Shown here: positions 16,617 through 26,117 of the stretch, in pieces
Numbering within the stretch: the stretch's first letter is position 1
Layout of the letters: every line of letters begins with the position of its first letter
Assembly: GCF_003116585.1 (NCBI RefSeq)
Contig: NZ_QEHM01000001.1
Coordinates: forward strand, 1,051,650 to 1,115,649
From: Albibacillus kandeliae
GTDB taxonomy: Bacteria; Pseudomonadota; Alphaproteobacteria; Rhodobacterales; Rhodobacteraceae
Direction of reading: 5' to 3'
Length of the DNA: 64,000 nucleotides
Notes under the pieces: model-generated
Seen by the model: only the letters and a program-made list of their open reading frames with translations
What the model was told of the DNA's origin: nothing
The model's database searches: none
Program-made: the position numbers and the translations under genes

Positions 16617-18904
16617 GTCGATCCTGCTTCTTCTTTTGTTTTGCCCGCCGACTTCTTCGGCGCGTCCTGGGTGAATTCGCCCGCTACCGGGCCGGCCGAC
16701 AACCGTATCACGGCCATCGCACCGAAATGCTCTTGTCCTTCAAAGACCGGCGCGTCCTGGAGGCTGAGACTGCCGCCGTGTTCTTCGATGATCTTCTTGA
16801 CGATGGGCAGGCCAAGGCCGGTTCCCTCGTCCCGGGTGGTCACATAGGGCTCGAACAGACGGGCCCTGTCCTCCGGCAGACCAACGCCGTTATCTGCAAT
16901 GGTAATCTCGAATTCGTTGTTGTCCCGCCGCAGCCGGATGCGGATCTCGGGGCGCAGGTTGTCCGGCGCGCCCTTCTCCTTCAGCGTCTGGATCGCCTCG
17001 CCCGCGTTCTTTATCAGGTTGGTCAGCGCCTGGCTCAACATGGTCGCGTCCACATCGGCGGTCATCGGCGCATCGGGCAGGTCGATGGCAAAGTGCACCT
17101 CGGGCTGACCCGACTGCTGCAACAGGGTGGCGTCGCGCACCAGAGTGACGAGGTTCTCGGGCTGGCGGTCCGGCTCGGGCATCCGCGCGAATTTCGAGAA
17201 CTCGTCGACGATCCGCCGCAGATCGCCGGTCTGGCGGATGATGACATCGGTCATCGACTCCAGCCGGTCGCTGTCGTCGCCGACCATCGGTGCGAACTTG
17301 CGCTTGATGCGCTCTGCCGAGAGCTGAATCGGCGTCAGCGGGTTCTTGATCTCGTGGGCAATGCGGCGGGCCACGTCACCCCAGGCCGCCATCCTCTGGG
17401 CACTCACAAGGTCCGACACGTCGTCAAAGGCCACCACGTAACCATCCAGCGACCCATCCTCGTTGCGCCGCGTGGCCATCCGCACCAGCAGGGTCTCCAT
17501 GGTCGAGTTGCGGGTGACCTTCACCTCACCCTGAACCACCTCGCTGCCCTGGCTGCGCAGCGTCTGGTAGAGCGGACCGAATTCAGGGATCGCGACCGCC
17601 AGCGCCAGGCTCTGCTCGTCGCCCGACCAGTCCAGCAGCCGCTCGGCCGAGCGGTTGACGAAGGTCACGCGCCCCTGCGGGTCGAGCCCGACGACCCCCG
17701 AGGTTACCGACGAGAGCACGGAATCGAACAGGCGCCGCCGCCGCTCGATCTGGCGCGTGTTGTCGAGCAGCGTCTCGCGCTGCCCCTTCAACTGACGCGT
17801 CATCTGGTTGAAGTAACGGCCCATCATGCCGATCTCGTCCTCGCTGCCCTGCTCGGGCACCTGCACGTCGAGGTCGCCTGCGCCAACGCGCTGCGCCGCC
17901 ATGATCAGCCGCCCGACGGGGTTCGAAAGCCGCTCGGCGAACCAAAGGCCGAGCCACACCGCGGCGAGGATCAGGATCACGGCAAAGCCGAGGTAGAGCA
18001 GCGCGAATTCAAAGACGACGCGGCCCCGTTCCTTCTCGAGCTGCTGATACAGCCGCGTAGTTTCCTGGGTCTCGTCCAGCAGGTTCAGGATCTCGCCGTC
18101 CACCTCGCGGCTGACATAGAGGAACCGGTCAACATAGGTTTCCAGCGGCACGAGGGCGCGGAACTCGTTGTAATCCCAGTCCTGAATCACCGCAAAGCCC
18201 GTGTCGCGCGCCTCGGCGATCTGTTCGGGCGTGGGGCGCTCGAAGTCAAAAAGATACGAGCGCTCGCCGCGCGCCCGCAATTCACCGGTACCGTCGATGA
18301 TGTAGGATTCGCGCAGCCCGCGCTGGATCTGCGATTGGGTCTGACCTAGCGCCTGCCGCAGTTCGGCGTCGTTGATGAAGAGGTTCGCGCGGTGCCCGTC
18401 GTCAAGGAACCCGGCCAGCGCCTTGGCGTCCTCCTCGAGGTCCGCGCGCTGTTCGTACTCGTAGGCCTCGGCCGCTGCCAGCGACGAGCCCACCACGCGG
18501 CTGACCCGGTCCGAGAACCAGCCTTCGAGGCCGATGTTCACGGTGAGCCCGGCAAAGATCGCGACGAGCACGGTCGGCAACAGCGCGATCAGCGCGAAGA
18601 CGCCGATCAGGCGCAAATGCAGCCGCGACCCGGCTGACTTGGCTCTTCGCGCAGCGATGATCCGGGCCAGTTGGCCCAGCACCAGTGCGGCGACGACCAG
18701 CACATAGACGAGGTCGGCCAGCAGGATGAATCGCAGCCCGAGATTCGACGGACCGCGGTCGAACACGCCAAGCGCAAGGAACGTCGCCAGCGCAAGCACG
18801 GGTCCGAGAACCACCAGCCCGAGCGTGGCCATGTTCTGAGCGCGACGCGTCCGGCGCCAACGATTGAACGCCTGGAAGGGTCGGTTTTGTGACCGGGATA
18901 CCAC
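16613..18904 (-). CDS. ntrY: Membrane histidine kinase NtrY
   Basis: 763-residue sensor kinase partnered with NtrX, linked in alphaproteobacteria to nitrogen and redox control. Three membrane segments lie in the first 120 residues, then a periplasmic part and a fourth helix near residues 300-325. A HAMP segment (SNPVGRLIMAAQRVGAG) leads into a PAS domain (SVTSGVVGLDPQGRVTFVNRSAE region, residues about 395-500). The H box is [13 protein letters not shown], the N box NLIKNAGEA and the G boxes DNGVGLP and GTGLGLPIV. The start is GTG. It is separated from ntrC by 110 bp with strong hairpins, so ntrYX probably has a separate promoter. Confidence 0.95.
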   Translation of the reverse strand: MVSRSQNRPFQAFNRWRRTRRAQNMATLGLVVLGPVLALATFLALGVFDRGPSNLGLRFILLADLVYVLVVAALVLGQLARIIAARRAKSAGSRLHLRLIGVFALIALLPTVLVAIFAGLTVNIGLEGWFSDRVSRVVGSSLAAAEAYEYEQRADLEEDAKALAGFLDDGHRANLFINDAELRQALGQTQSQIQRGLRESYIIDGTGELRARGERSYLFDFERPTPEQIAEARDTGFAVIQDWDYNEFRALVPLETYVDRFLYVSREVDGEILNLLDETQETTRLYQQLEKERGRVVFEFALLYLGFAVILILAAVWLGLWFAERLSNPVGRLIMAAQRVGAGDLDVQVPEQGSEDEIGMMGRYFNQMTRQLKGQRETLLDNTRQIERRRRLFDSVLSSVTSGVVGLDPQGRVTFVNRSAERLLDWSGDEQSLALAVAIPEFGPLYQTLRSQGSEVVQGEVKVTRNSTMETLLVRMATRRNEDGSLDGYVVAFDDVSDLVSAQRMAAWGDVARRIAHEIKNPLTPIQLSAERIKRKFAPMVGDDSDRLESMTDVIIRQTGDLRRIVDEFSKFARMPEPDRQPENLVTLVRDATLLQQSGQPEVHFAIDLPDAPMTADVDATMLSQALTNLIKNAGEAIQTLKEKGAPDNLRPEIRIRLRRDNNEFEITIADNGVGLPEDRARLFEPYVTTRDEGTGLGLPIVKKIIEEHGGSLSLQDAPVFEGQEHFGAMAVIRLSAGPVAGEFTQDAPKKSAGKTKEEAGST

Positions 18905-19014
18905 CCGCTGCCCTCACCTTGATGTGCCGCTTTTGCGGCTTACCGCCAAATGTCGTGGTCGGACCGGTTGTCACGTACAGTGTGAAACCGGTCCGCCACG
19001 CTTCTGTGGCGATT
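18905..19014 (-). promoter_or_regulatory. ntrC-ntrY intercistronic region with stacked hairpins
   Basis: This 110-bp gap holds a perfect 10-bp inverted repeat CGGACCGGTT / AACCGGTCCG (18960-18995), a flanking 5-bp stem GCCAC / GTGGC (18995-19010) and a small GCCGC/GCGGC stem near 18927-18938. On the minus strand they follow the ntrC stop closely. They can end or attenuate dusB-ntrBC transcription before ntrYX. Confidence 0.6.
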
Positions 19015-20382
19015 TTACATCAACTTGCGGCGCCGTGTCACCTGAATATCGAGGTCAGAAATTTTCTTTCGCAGGGTATTGCGGTTGATCCCGAGCAGAT
19101 CGGCACATTTAGCCTGATTCCCGCCGGTTGCCTCGAGTGCGATCTCGATCAGCGGCGCTTCGACCTCCCTGAGGATCCGGGCGTAAAGGCCCGGCGGAGG
19201 AAGCATATTGCCGTGCAGATCGAAGTAGCGGCGCAGGTGACGCTGGACCGAAGCCGCCAGCTTCTCGCCGTCGCCACCACCCAGCACGGGCTCCATTTCG
19301 GGCTGGCTGCCAAGCACCTGCTCGACCTCGACCCGGGTGATCTCGTCGGCCCGGCTGGTCAGCACAAGGCGACGAATCGCGTTTTCCAGCTGACGCACGT
19401 TGCCCGGCCAACTGTAGGCGCGGAACAGTTCTTCGGCCTCTTCCGAGAGCCAGCGCTTGGGCGCGCCCTCCCGCTCCGCGCGGGCCAGAAAGTGCTGGGC
19501 CAGCAGCGGCACGTCGTCGACCCGCTCCCGCAGCGCAGGAACGTGGATCGTCGCCCCGCTCAGACGATAGTAGAGGTCTTGCCGCACGCGGCCCGCCTCC
19601 ATCGCCGAGGTCAGGTTGTTCTGGCTGGTCGCCATAAAGCGCGGCACGTGATCGCCGGGCGCATCCATCATCCGCACGATGCGGGCCTGAATCTCGTCGT
19701 CGATGTCCGCAATCTCGTCGATCAGAACGGTCCCGCCCTTGACCCGGGCCAGCACCCGCGCCGGGCCTTCGAGGTCGCGCAGATCGGCGGCGGTGACTGT
19801 CACGAAAGGCAGCGTACGACGGTCCGAGAAGTCATGAATCGCGCGTGCAATCAACGACTTGCCGGTCCCGCTTTCACCCGAGATCAGCACCGGCAGGTCG
19901 GTATTCATGACCCGCGCCACGAGGCGGTAGAGCGATTGCATCACCTGCGTCCGGCCCACCAGCGGCAGGTCGTCGGGGCGCTCGTTCACCTCCTCGCGCT
20001 TTTCCGACGGGGTGTGCCGCTTGAGCTCCAGCGCACGCGCGGTCCGCTTCATCAGGTCGGGAAGGTCGAAGGGCTTCGGCAGGTAGTCGTAGGCTTCCGC
20101 CTCCGCTGCCTGGATCGCGGTCATGATGGTGTTCTGGGCAGAGATCACGATGACCGGCAGGCCCGGACGGTCCTGGCTGATCTTCGGCAGCATCTCGAGC
20201 CCGTTTCCATCGGGCATCATCACGTCGGAGATCACGACGTCGCCCTTTCCTTCGCCGACCCAGCGCATCAGCGTGGTCAGCGAGCTCGTGGCGTGCACCT
20301 TGCACCCGGCGCGGGTCAGCGCCTGGGTCAGGACCGTACGGATCGTGCGATCGTCGTCGGCGACGAGAACAGTGCCATCCAT
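19015..20382 (-). CDS. ntrC: Nitrogen regulator NtrC of the sigma70-type, without GAFTGA
   Basis: 455-residue response regulator that activates nitrogen-limitation genes after phosphorylation by NtrB. The receiver has D9-D11 and phospho-site D53 ([11 protein letters not shown]). The AAA+ domain has Walker [14 protein letters not shown], Walker [11 protein letters not shown] and the arginine finger region [13 protein letters not shown] Fis helix-turn-helix ([21 protein letters not shown], given in two parts [11 protein letters not shown] and [10 protein letters not shown]) closes the chain. Between Walker A and B the usual loop with ELFGHEKGAFTGA is replaced by a short [17 protein letters not shown], so the sigma54-contact motif is deleted. 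The same trait is documented for Rhodobacter capsulatus NtrC, which works with sigma70 polymerase. Confidence 0.96.
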   Translation of the reverse strand: MDGTVLVADDDRTIRTVLTQALTRAGCKVHATSSLTTLMRWVGEGKGDVVISDVMMPDGNGLEMLPKISQDRPGLPVIVISAQNTIMTAIQAAEAEAYDYLPKPFDLPDLMKRTARALELKRHTPSEKREEVNERPDDLPLVGRTQVMQSLYRLVARVMNTDLPVLISGESGTGKSLIARAIHDFSDRRTLPFVTVTAADLRDLEGPARVLARVKGGTVLIDEIADIDDEIQARIVRMMDAPGDHVPRFMATSQNNLTSAMEAGRVRQDLYYRLSGATIHVPALRERVDDVPLLAQHFLARAEREGAPKRWLSEEAEELFRAYSWPGNVRQLENAIRRLVLTSRADEITRVEVEQVLGSQPEMEPVLGGGDGEKLAASVQRHLRRYFDLHGNMLPPPGLYARILREVEAPLIEIALEATGGNQAKCADLLGINRNTLRKKISDLDIQVTRRRKLM

Positions 20383-20387
20383 TATCG

Positions 20388-21467
20388 TTACTCCTTGGGT
20401 TTTGCCGCGCGGGGGACTCGCGGCAGGGACAGGCGAAAGACGGTGCGGCCGGGGACCGAGGTCACGGAGATCCAGCCGTCGTGGTCCGAGATGATCTTCG
20501 AGACCAGCGCCAGCCCGAGGCCGGTGCCGTTCTCGCGCCCGGACACGAAGGGATCGAAGATGTCATCCTTGATCTTCTCCGGCAGGCCCGGACCATCGTC
20601 GATGATCTCGACCTGCAGCGGCAACGACTGGCCGGTGCCATCGCTGCGGCGCAGGCGGAAGGAATGCTCGAAGTACGAGTGGATGCGAATGGTTCCGCCT
20701 TTGGGATCAGCAGCTTCCGAGGCGTTCTTGAGAAGGTTCAGAACCACCTGCAACAACTGGTCCGGGTCACCGTAGGCCAGCGGCAGCGAGGGATCGTAAT
20801 CCTCGATGATCTTCATGTGGGCGCCAAAGCCCAGCAGCGCGGACCGGCGCGCGCGGTCCAACACGTCGTGAATGTTCACCGCCTTCTTGTCGGGCGGGCT
20901 GAGATTGCCGAACTGCTCGACCTGTTCCAGCAGCTTCACGATCCGCCGGCTCTCGGCCACGATCAGATCGGTCAATTCCAGATCGTCGGCAGAGAGGTTC
21001 ATCGACAGCAGTTGCGCCGCGCCGGTGATCCCGGCCAGCGGGTTCTTGATCTCATGGGCAAGCATCTCGGCCATGCCGATGGCGGATTGCGCCGCCGATT
21101 TCACCGAATGGCTCTGGGTCATCCGCCCGGCCAGTTCGCGCGGGGTGATCAGCAGGATCATGTGCCCCTCGCGTCCGGCCAGCGGCGCAATCTGCATGGT
21201 GCACTGCAGCGGCGCGCGGTTGACCGAACCCACATCGACATCGTTCACGAACAGCGGCGTGCTGTTCTGGCGCGCCTTCAGAAAGGCTTCCTCGATCGGG
21301 GTATCGACGCTGATCTGTTCCCAGACGGGATGCCCCGAAACAGTCTTGGTCGAGCTGTTGAGAAAGCCTTCACCGGCGGAGTTCACATCGGTGATGTTGT
21401 CGTTCTCGTCGATCAGGAAGGCCGGAACGGGGAGCGAGGCCCAGATGGCGCAATCGTCGTTGCTCAT
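20388..21467 (-). CDS. ntrB: Nitrogen-sensing histidine kinase/phosphatase NtrB
   Basis: 359-residue soluble kinase that phosphorylates or dephosphorylates NtrC under control of PII. A PAS domain occupies about residues 5-115. The H box is [13 protein letters not shown] near residue 140, the N box NLLKNASEA near 250, and the ATP-lid motifs are DDGPGLP and GTGLGLALV. There is no membrane segment. The start overlaps the dusB stop by four bases (ATGA), and ntrC follows after five bases, so dusB-ntrB-ntrC is one operon, as in Rhodobacter (nifR3-ntrBC). Confidence 0.96.
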   Translation of the reverse strand: MSNDDCAIWASLPVPAFLIDENDNITDVNSAGEGFLNSSTKTVSGHPVWEQISVDTPIEEAFLKARQNSTPLFVNDVDVGSVNRAPLQCTMQIAPLAGREGHMILLITPRELAGRMTQSHSVKSAAQSAIGMAEMLAHEIKNPLAGITGAAQLLSMNLSADDLELTDLIVAESRRIVKLLEQVEQFGNLSPPDKKAVNIHDVLDRARRSALLGFGAHMKIIEDYDPSLPLAYGDPDQLLQVVLNLLKNASEAADPKGGTIRIHSYFEHSFRLRRSDGTGQSLPLQVEIIDDGPGLPEKIKDDIFDPFVSGRENGTGLGLALVSKIISDHDGWISVTSVPGRTVFRLSLPRVPRAAKPKE

Positions 21468-22447
21468 GCTGCAACCTGCCGGGTTTGGGCCAGCGCCTCG
21501 GGCAACAGGCGCAGCACCTCGGCTGCGTCCTTGCGGGTCAGGACAGCGCGGCGCAACTCGGCGCCGGTCCCGGCCTCGTCCATGTACCAGCCCAGGTGCT
21601 TGCGGGCCACGCGCAGGCCCAGATCGTTTCCGTAAAAGCTGAGCATTGCCTCGTAATGTCTTGAAACCATGTCGACAAGATCGTCGCCCTCTGGAACCTC
21701 GGGTGCCGGTGCGTCCCAGATCGCATGGGCGATCGCCGCCAGTTGCCAGGGGCGACCCTGTGCACCGCGTCCGACCATCACGCCATCGGCGCCGGACTGA
21801 TCCAGCGCGCTCTGCGCCGTTCCCGCGTCGACGATATCGCCATTGGCGATCACCGGGACCGAGACCGCATCGCGCACTGCGCGGATGGCGGCCCAGTCGG
21901 CCCGGCCCTTGTAGAACTGGCAGCGGGTGCGCCCGTGGATGGTGACCATGCGGACCCCGGCGGATTCGGCGCGGCGGGCGATGTCCGGGGCATTCAGCAA
22001 GTCGTCGTCCCAGCCCAGCCGGGTCTTGAGCGTGACCGGCACGTCAACCGCCTCCACCACCGCTTCGATCAGCCGAAGCGCGTGGTCGGGCGTCTTCATC
22101 AGCGCCGAACCGGAATAGCCGTTGGTCACCTTCTTCGCGGGGCAGCCCATGTTGATATCAATGATCCGCGCACCGCGATCCGCGACCTGGCGCGCGGCCT
22201 CGGCCATCCAGTGCGCCTCGCGCCCGGCCAGCTGAACCGCCGTGTTCTCCACATCGGCACTCAGTTCGGCGCGCTCACGCGTACCGGGGCGGGCCTGGAC
22301 CATTTCCTGGCTTGCCACCATCTCGCTCACCACGAGTCCGGCCCCGAACCCCATCACGAGATCGCGAAAGGGGCGATCCGTGATTCCGGCCATGGGCGCC
22401 AGAAACACGGGAGGCGTCAGTGTTTTCTCATCGAGTCGGACGGTCAA
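21464..22447 (-). CDS. dusB: tRNA-dihydrouridine synthase B (NifR3)
   Basis: 327-residue FMN enzyme reducing uridine to dihydrouridine in tRNA. Diagnostic segments are APMAGITDRPFR (residue 17), DINMGCPAKKV near residue 97 with the catalytic cysteine, TLKTRLGWDD near 140, HGRTRCQFYKG near 170, and ANGDI / MVGRGAQGRPW. The start is TTG at 22447, with AAGG nine bases upstream; no in-frame ATG lies near. It is the first gene of the ntrBC operon, the historic nifR3 position. Confidence 0.95.
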   Translation of the reverse strand: MTVRLDEKTLTPPVFLAPMAGITDRPFRDLVMGFGAGLVVSEMVASQEMVQARPGTRERAELSADVENTAVQLAGREAHWMAEAARQVADRGARIIDINMGCPAKKVTNGYSGSALMKTPDHALRLIEAVVEAVDVPVTLKTRLGWDDDLLNAPDIARRAESAGVRMVTIHGRTRCQFYKGRADWAAIRAVRDAVSVPVIANGDIVDAGTAQSALDQSGADGVMVGRGAQGRPWQLAAIAHAIWDAPAPEVPEGDDLVDMVSRHYEAMLSFYGNDLGLRVARKHLGWYMDEAGTGAELRRAVLTRKDAAEVLRLLPEALAQTRQVAA

Positions 22448-22660
22448 ATGCCTAAACCTTGTGCATCTGAGGCGGTTCTATCGAAATCGCTGCAACCGCA
22501 CAATGAACCGGGCCGTGAACGCGCGCAGGTTTGAACCACATGCCCAAAAATTAGGCACACCGGCGTGGGCGATTGCGTCATACCGCGTCTCCCCTTAGAC
22601 AGGGTCCGCAAAGGCGCCCGGGGCACCGTAATCCGAAACTTCGCAGGGCATGAACCTTCC

Positions 22661-23797
22661 ATGATCACCGCCGCTCTGATCGTGGCCGCCGGACGCGGCG
22701 AACGCGCCGGGGGCGGACTGGCCAAGCAATGGCGCACCATCGCTGGCCGCCCCCTGCTCGACCACACCATCGCAGCCTTCCGGAATGCCCCCGGCATCGG
22801 ACCAATCGCGGTCGTGCTGCCCGCGGGCGACACCGACGCAGCCAGCCGCTTCGCCTCGGCCGGCCTGATCCTCGCCGAAGGTGGCAGCGACCGCTCATCC
22901 TCCGTCCGCCGGGGTCTGAATGCGCTGGCCGGAGCAACGCCTGACCGTGTTCTGATCCATGACGGCGCCCGCCCCTGCGTGCACCCCGATCTGATCGCCC
23001 GCATCGTGGACGCGCTCGACAGCGCTCCCGGTGCGGCGCCCGCCCTCGCCGTGACCGATGCGCTCTGGACCGGCGACGGCGGCGATGTGACCGGCACCCG
23101 CGACCGCTCCGGTCTCTATGCGGCGCAGACCCCGCAGGGGTTTCACTACGCGGCCATCCGCGCGGCGCATGCCGCCCATCCGGGTGGCGCCGCCGACGAC
23201 GTCGAGGTCGCCCGAGCCGCGGGCATGGCGGTCCGGATCGTCGAGGGCGATCCGGACAATCTGAAGGTAACGCGCCCTGGCGATTTCGCCCGGGCCGAAC
23301 GACTGCTGGGAGGACGAATGTCAGTAAGGCTGGGAAACGGGTTTGACGTGCACCGCTTCGGCGAGGGAGACCACGTGACGCTTTGCGGTGTCGCGGTCCC
23401 CTACGGGCGCGGCCTGCAGGGACACTCCGACGCCGACGTCGGAATGCACGCGGTCACCGACGCGATCTATGGCGCGCTGGCACGCGGCGATATCGGCCAG
23501 CACTTCCCGCCGAGCGACCCGCAGTGGAAAGGCGCGGCCAGCGGTATCTTCCTGCGCCACGCCGTCGCCCTCGCCACCGAGATGGGCTGGCGGATCGGCA
23601 ACGTCGACTGCACCCTGATCTGCGAGGAACCCAAGATCGGGCCCCACGCGGCCGCAATGCGCGCCGCAATGGCCGAGATCATGGGGCTCGACGCCGACCA
23701 GGTCTCGGTCAAGGCGACAACGTCCGAACGGCTCGGCTTCACCGGCCGTGGCGAGGGGATCGCGGCGATGGCCACCGCGACGCTGGTGGCGGCATGA
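22661..23797 (+). CDS. ispDF: Bifunctional IspD/IspF of the MEP isoprenoid pathway
   Basis: 378-residue fusion of 2-C-methyl-D-erythritol 4-phosphate cytidylyltransferase (residues 1-219) and 2-C-methyl-D-erythritol 2,4-cyclodiphosphate synthase (residues 220-378). IspD shows [23 protein letters not shown] and [10 protein letters not shown]. IspF shows GNGFDVHRF (metal ligands Asp and His), GHSDADV and a C-terminal [15 protein letters not shown]. The IspF part keeps its own Met with AGGACGA upstream, a possible internal start. It is divergent from dusB and overlaps pgpA by four bases. The fusion is common in alphaproteobacteria. Confidence 0.96.
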   Translation: MITAALIVAAGRGERAGGGLAKQWRTIAGRPLLDHTIAAFRNAPGIGPIAVVLPAGDTDAASRFASAGLILAEGGSDRSSSVRRGLNALAGATPDRVLIHDGARPCVHPDLIARIVDALDSAPGAAPALAVTDALWTGDGGDVTGTRDRSGLYAAQTPQGFHYAAIRAAHAAHPGGAADDVEVARAAGMAVRIVEGDPDNLKVTRPGDFARAERLLGGRMSVRLGNGFDVHRFGEGDHVTLCGVAVPYGRGLQGHSDADVGMHAVTDAIYGALARGDIGQHFPPSDPQWKGAASGIFLRHAVALATEMGWRIGNVDCTLICEEPKIGPHAAAMRAAMAEIMGLDADQVSVKATTSERLGFTGRGEGIAAMATATLVAA

Positions 23798-24291
23798 ACC
23801 TAGCCCGCGCCATCGGAACCGTCGCCGGAATCGGCTACCTCCGCCCCGCCCCCGGCACCTGGGGATCGCTGGCCGCCCTGCCCCTCACCTGGCTCCTGCA
23901 CGTGGTTGGCGGCTTTCCCCTCGTCCTGACGGCGGCGGCGGCCATCTTCATCCTCGGGGTCTGGGCGACCACTGTGATCACCGAGGGCAGCACCAGCCAC
24001 GATCCCTCCGAGGTCGTGGTGGACGAGGTCGTCGGCCAGATGATCGCGCTGATGGCGCTGTCCTACCCGGCCTGGAACATGGGGATCGAGATCACCCGCC
24101 TCTGGCCCGGCTGGATCGCGGCCTTTGTCCTGTTCCGCCTGTTCGACATCTGGAAACCCGGCCCCGTGGGCTGGGCAGACCGGCGCGAAGACCCGCTCGG
24201 GGTCATGCTGGATGACGTCATCGCAGGTATCTTCGCCGCGCTCGGCGTGATGGTCATGGCAGGGGTCTGGCATGGTGTGATGGGATGGTGA
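23794..24291 (+). CDS. pgpA: Phosphatidylglycerophosphatase A
   Basis: 165-residue membrane enzyme that removes phosphate from phosphatidylglycerol phosphate. Family signatures are [13 protein letters not shown] near residue 14, [11 protein letters not shown] near residue 75 and [17 protein letters not shown] near residue 112 with conserved acidic residues; [10 protein letters not shown] follows. There are three to four membrane helices. The start overlaps the ispDF stop (ATGA), and the stop overlaps cinA by seven bases, so the three genes are one transcript. Confidence 0.94.
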   Translation: MNLARAIGTVAGIGYLRPAPGTWGSLAALPLTWLLHVVGGFPLVLTAAAAIFILGVWATTVITEGSTSHDPSEVVVDEVVGQMIALMALSYPAWNMGIEITRLWPGWIAAFVLFRLFDIWKPGPVGWADRREDPLGVMLDDVIAGIFAALGVMVMAGVWHGVMGW

Positions 24292-24770
24292 ACGTCCCCG
24301 CCCTCCTCGACCGCGCCCGCGCCCTCGGCCTGCGCATCGCCACCGCCGAAAGCTGCACCGGCGGCATGGTCGCCGCGGCGCTGACCGACATTTCCGGCTC
24401 CTCCGACGTGGTGGACCGTGGGTTCGTGACCTATTCGAACGCGGCCAAGCAGGACATGCTGGGCGTCCGCGCGACAACGCTCGAGGCAGTCGGCGCGGTG
24501 TCAGAGGACGTGGCCCGGGAAATGGCCGAGGGCGCGCTTGCCCACTCGGCCGCGCAACTGGCCGTCTCCATCACCGGCATCGCCGGTCCCGGCGGATCCG
24601 AGTTCAAGCCCGAGGGACGCGTCTGTTTCGGACTGGCCGCTGCGGGGCGCGAGACGCTGACGGAAACGGTGGAGTTCGGGGCCCTCGGCCGCAGCCAGGT
24701 GCGCGAAGTGGCGCGCGACCATGCCCTCACCCTGCTGGTTCAGGCGCTAGAGGCTCAGGACGCGCCGTAG
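24285..24770 (+). CDS. CinA-type nicotinamide-nucleotide amidase
   Basis: 161-residue stand-alone CinA C-terminal domain, which deamidates nicotinamide mononucleotide in the NAD salvage cycle (PncC activity). The motif TAESCTGGMVAAALTDISGSS is present from residue 20 (given here by ESCTGG and DISGSS), followed by GFVTYSNAAK and SITGIAGPGG. The ATG at 24285 overlaps the end of pgpA; a GTG one codon later is possible. Its 3' end converges on and overlaps the next gene by 16 bp. Confidence 0.93.
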   Translation: MVNVPALLDRARALGLRIATAESCTGGMVAAALTDISGSSDVVDRGFVTYSNAAKQDMLGVRATTLEAVGAVSEDVAREMAEGALAHSAAQLAVSITGIAGPGGSEFKPEGRVCFGLAAAGRETLTETVEFGALGRSQVREVARDHALTLLVQALEAQDAP

Positions 24771-25204
24771 AGTTCCGCCGCGCGGTTCTCGAAGGCGCGC
24801 ACGATCCGCTGCATCGCCTCGTTGAAGACAAGGCCGATCACCTTCTGCAGGATCGCGTTCTTGAACTCGAAATCCACGTAGAAGGAGACCGCGCAGCCAC
24901 CTTCTGCCTCGGTAAAGCTCCACTGCGACTTGAGATACTTGAACGGCCCGTCCAGGTACTCGGTGTCGATCTTGCGGTCTGCCGGCCAGAGGGTGACGCG
25001 GCTCCCGAACTTCTCGCGGAAGACCTTGAAGCTGATCACCAGGTCGGCCTCCATCACCTCGGACGCGCCCTCGGCATAGCGACGGCGAATCCGCGCGGCG
25101 GCACACCACGGCAGGAACTCGGGATAGCGCGCGACATCGGCGACGAGGTCGTACATCTGCTGGGGAGCGTAAGGCAGGTGGCGGGTTTCGGAGTGGGTCG
25201 GCAT
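24755..25204 (-). CDS. RatA/COQ10-type START-domain protein
   Basis: 149-residue SRPBCC (START-like) protein. Family hallmarks are the start ETRHLPYAPQQMYDLVADV, given by LPYAPQQMYDLV, then YPEFLPWC and the C-terminal helix ENRAAELYG. Homologues bind ubiquinone (COQ10) or act on ribosome assembly (RatA); bacterial function is unsettled. ATG at 25204 is preferred since the 22 residues upstream are not part of the fold. In many relatives this gene sits beside lipA; here lipA is 5 kb away. Confidence 0.87.
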   Translation of the reverse strand: MPTHSETRHLPYAPQQMYDLVADVARYPEFLPWCAAARIRRRYAEGASEVMEADLVISFKVFREKFGSRVTLWPADRKIDTEYLDGPFKYLKSQWSFTEAEGGCAVSFYVDFEFKNAILQKVIGLVFNEAMQRIVRAFENRAAELYGAS

Positions 25205-25270
25205 GAACTCGGGCTGGCTGGTGTTTCGGTCCGCACCCGCGTCTCTCCTATCTTTGTCCCGAAAGATCAA

Positions 25271-25294
25271 GGCGCGGATGCCCGGATCCGCGCC
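25271..25294 (-). terminator. Hairpin terminator after the 25.3-kb gene
   Basis: Perfect 9-bp stem GGCGCGGAT / ATCCGCGCC with a six-base loop. On the minus strand it is followed by TTGATCTTT, so it can end the transcript of the gene whose stop is at 25348. Confidence 0.65.
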
Positions 25295-25347
25295 TCTCCG
25301 CCCCGGGGCGGCGCATTCGGAGGCGGTTCAGGCCCGCCCGTTCACGA

Positions 25348-25779
25348 TCACGTGCGGATATCGACACCCGGCCAGGGCTTGCTGGCCTCGTCGAACGGCC
25401 CGTCCTGCCCCTCGGTCGCGCGCGCCTCGGCTTCCAGCCGTTTCCAGTCCGGCACGAGATCCTCGGGAGATACCGCGTATTTCATCACCATGAACCGTTC
25501 GCCAAAGGTGTCGCTGAGGTCAAAGTCCTGCCAGACCGCGCGGTAGTGCTCGTAGGAGAGCTGTTCCTGCTGCTGGCCCTGATCCTCTCGGTCGCGCTGA
25601 TAGGCCCCGCTGTCCGGGTTGCCGTCCGTGGCCACGCCAGCCCCTTCTCCCCCGCCGGCATCGCCGGTGGCCGCGACCGCGTCAGGGCCTTCCCCGTCCC
25701 CGGTCTCGATCGGCGCGGGGTTGGTCAGCTTGTCTAGGTTCGGGTCCACGATACCCGTTGCGAGCGGGAGCACTGTCAT
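25348..25779 (-). CDS. Hypothetical acidic Gly/Asp-rich protein
   Basis: 143-residue protein without a domain I recognise. The first half is low-complexity and acidic (GDGEGPDAVAATGDAGGGEG), the middle Gln/Asp-rich and probably disordered, the C-terminal 60 residues look folded (YEHYRAVWQDFDLSDTFGERFMV begins near residue 76). There is no signal peptide or membrane segment. Start ATG at 25779 has AGGA upstream; an in-frame GTG 13 codons earlier is less likely. It is separated from the Ser-rich gene by an AT-rich spacer. Function unknown. Confidence 0.6.
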   Translation of the reverse strand: MTVLPLATGIVDPNLDKLTNPAPIETGDGEGPDAVAATGDAGGGEGAGVATDGNPDSGAYQRDREDQGQQQEQLSYEHYRAVWQDFDLSDTFGERFMVMKYAVSPEDLVPDWKRLEAEARATEGQDGPFDEASKPWPGVDIRT

Positions 25780-26117
25780 ATGCGCGTCCTGAGATGCCTG
25801 TATGACCTTTTGTCCCACAGAAAAATGGCAATTTATCAGCAGTTTAACCGCTCGGTGTCAAAACTGCGGCACTGCGACATACCGGTCGGAAATCGAATTA
25901 TTCTGATATTTTACAGAATGTTATGTGGTTATCGCCGGGAGAGCCGGAAAACAAATTGCGGCAAAATCGTGGCAAAAGGCCCCGAGCATGGGCTCCACAC
26001 CGGCTCATCTAAACCGACGTCCCGAAAAGCCCTTTGAATCGAGTGGGATACCGGGACGCTCCCGGGTGGAACAGGGGCCGGGACAGACCCGGCCCCCATT
26101 CGAACAGGCCACCCGGA
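25780..26117 (-). promoter_or_regulatory. AT-rich spacer with terminator of the Ser-rich gene
   Basis: 338 bp with no gene. Bases 25820-25985 are distinctly AT-rich for this genome and likely carry the promoter of the 25.3-kb gene. At 26074-26096 there is a perfect 9-bp stem GGGGCCGGG / CCCGGCCCC with a five-base loop just beyond the stop at 26118, the probable terminator of the Ser-rich gene. Confidence 0.55.

Noticed and set aside
16727..18349. Long plus-strand open frame opposite ntrY
   Set aside because: Composition is typical of a shadow frame, and ntrY on the other strand explains the conservation.
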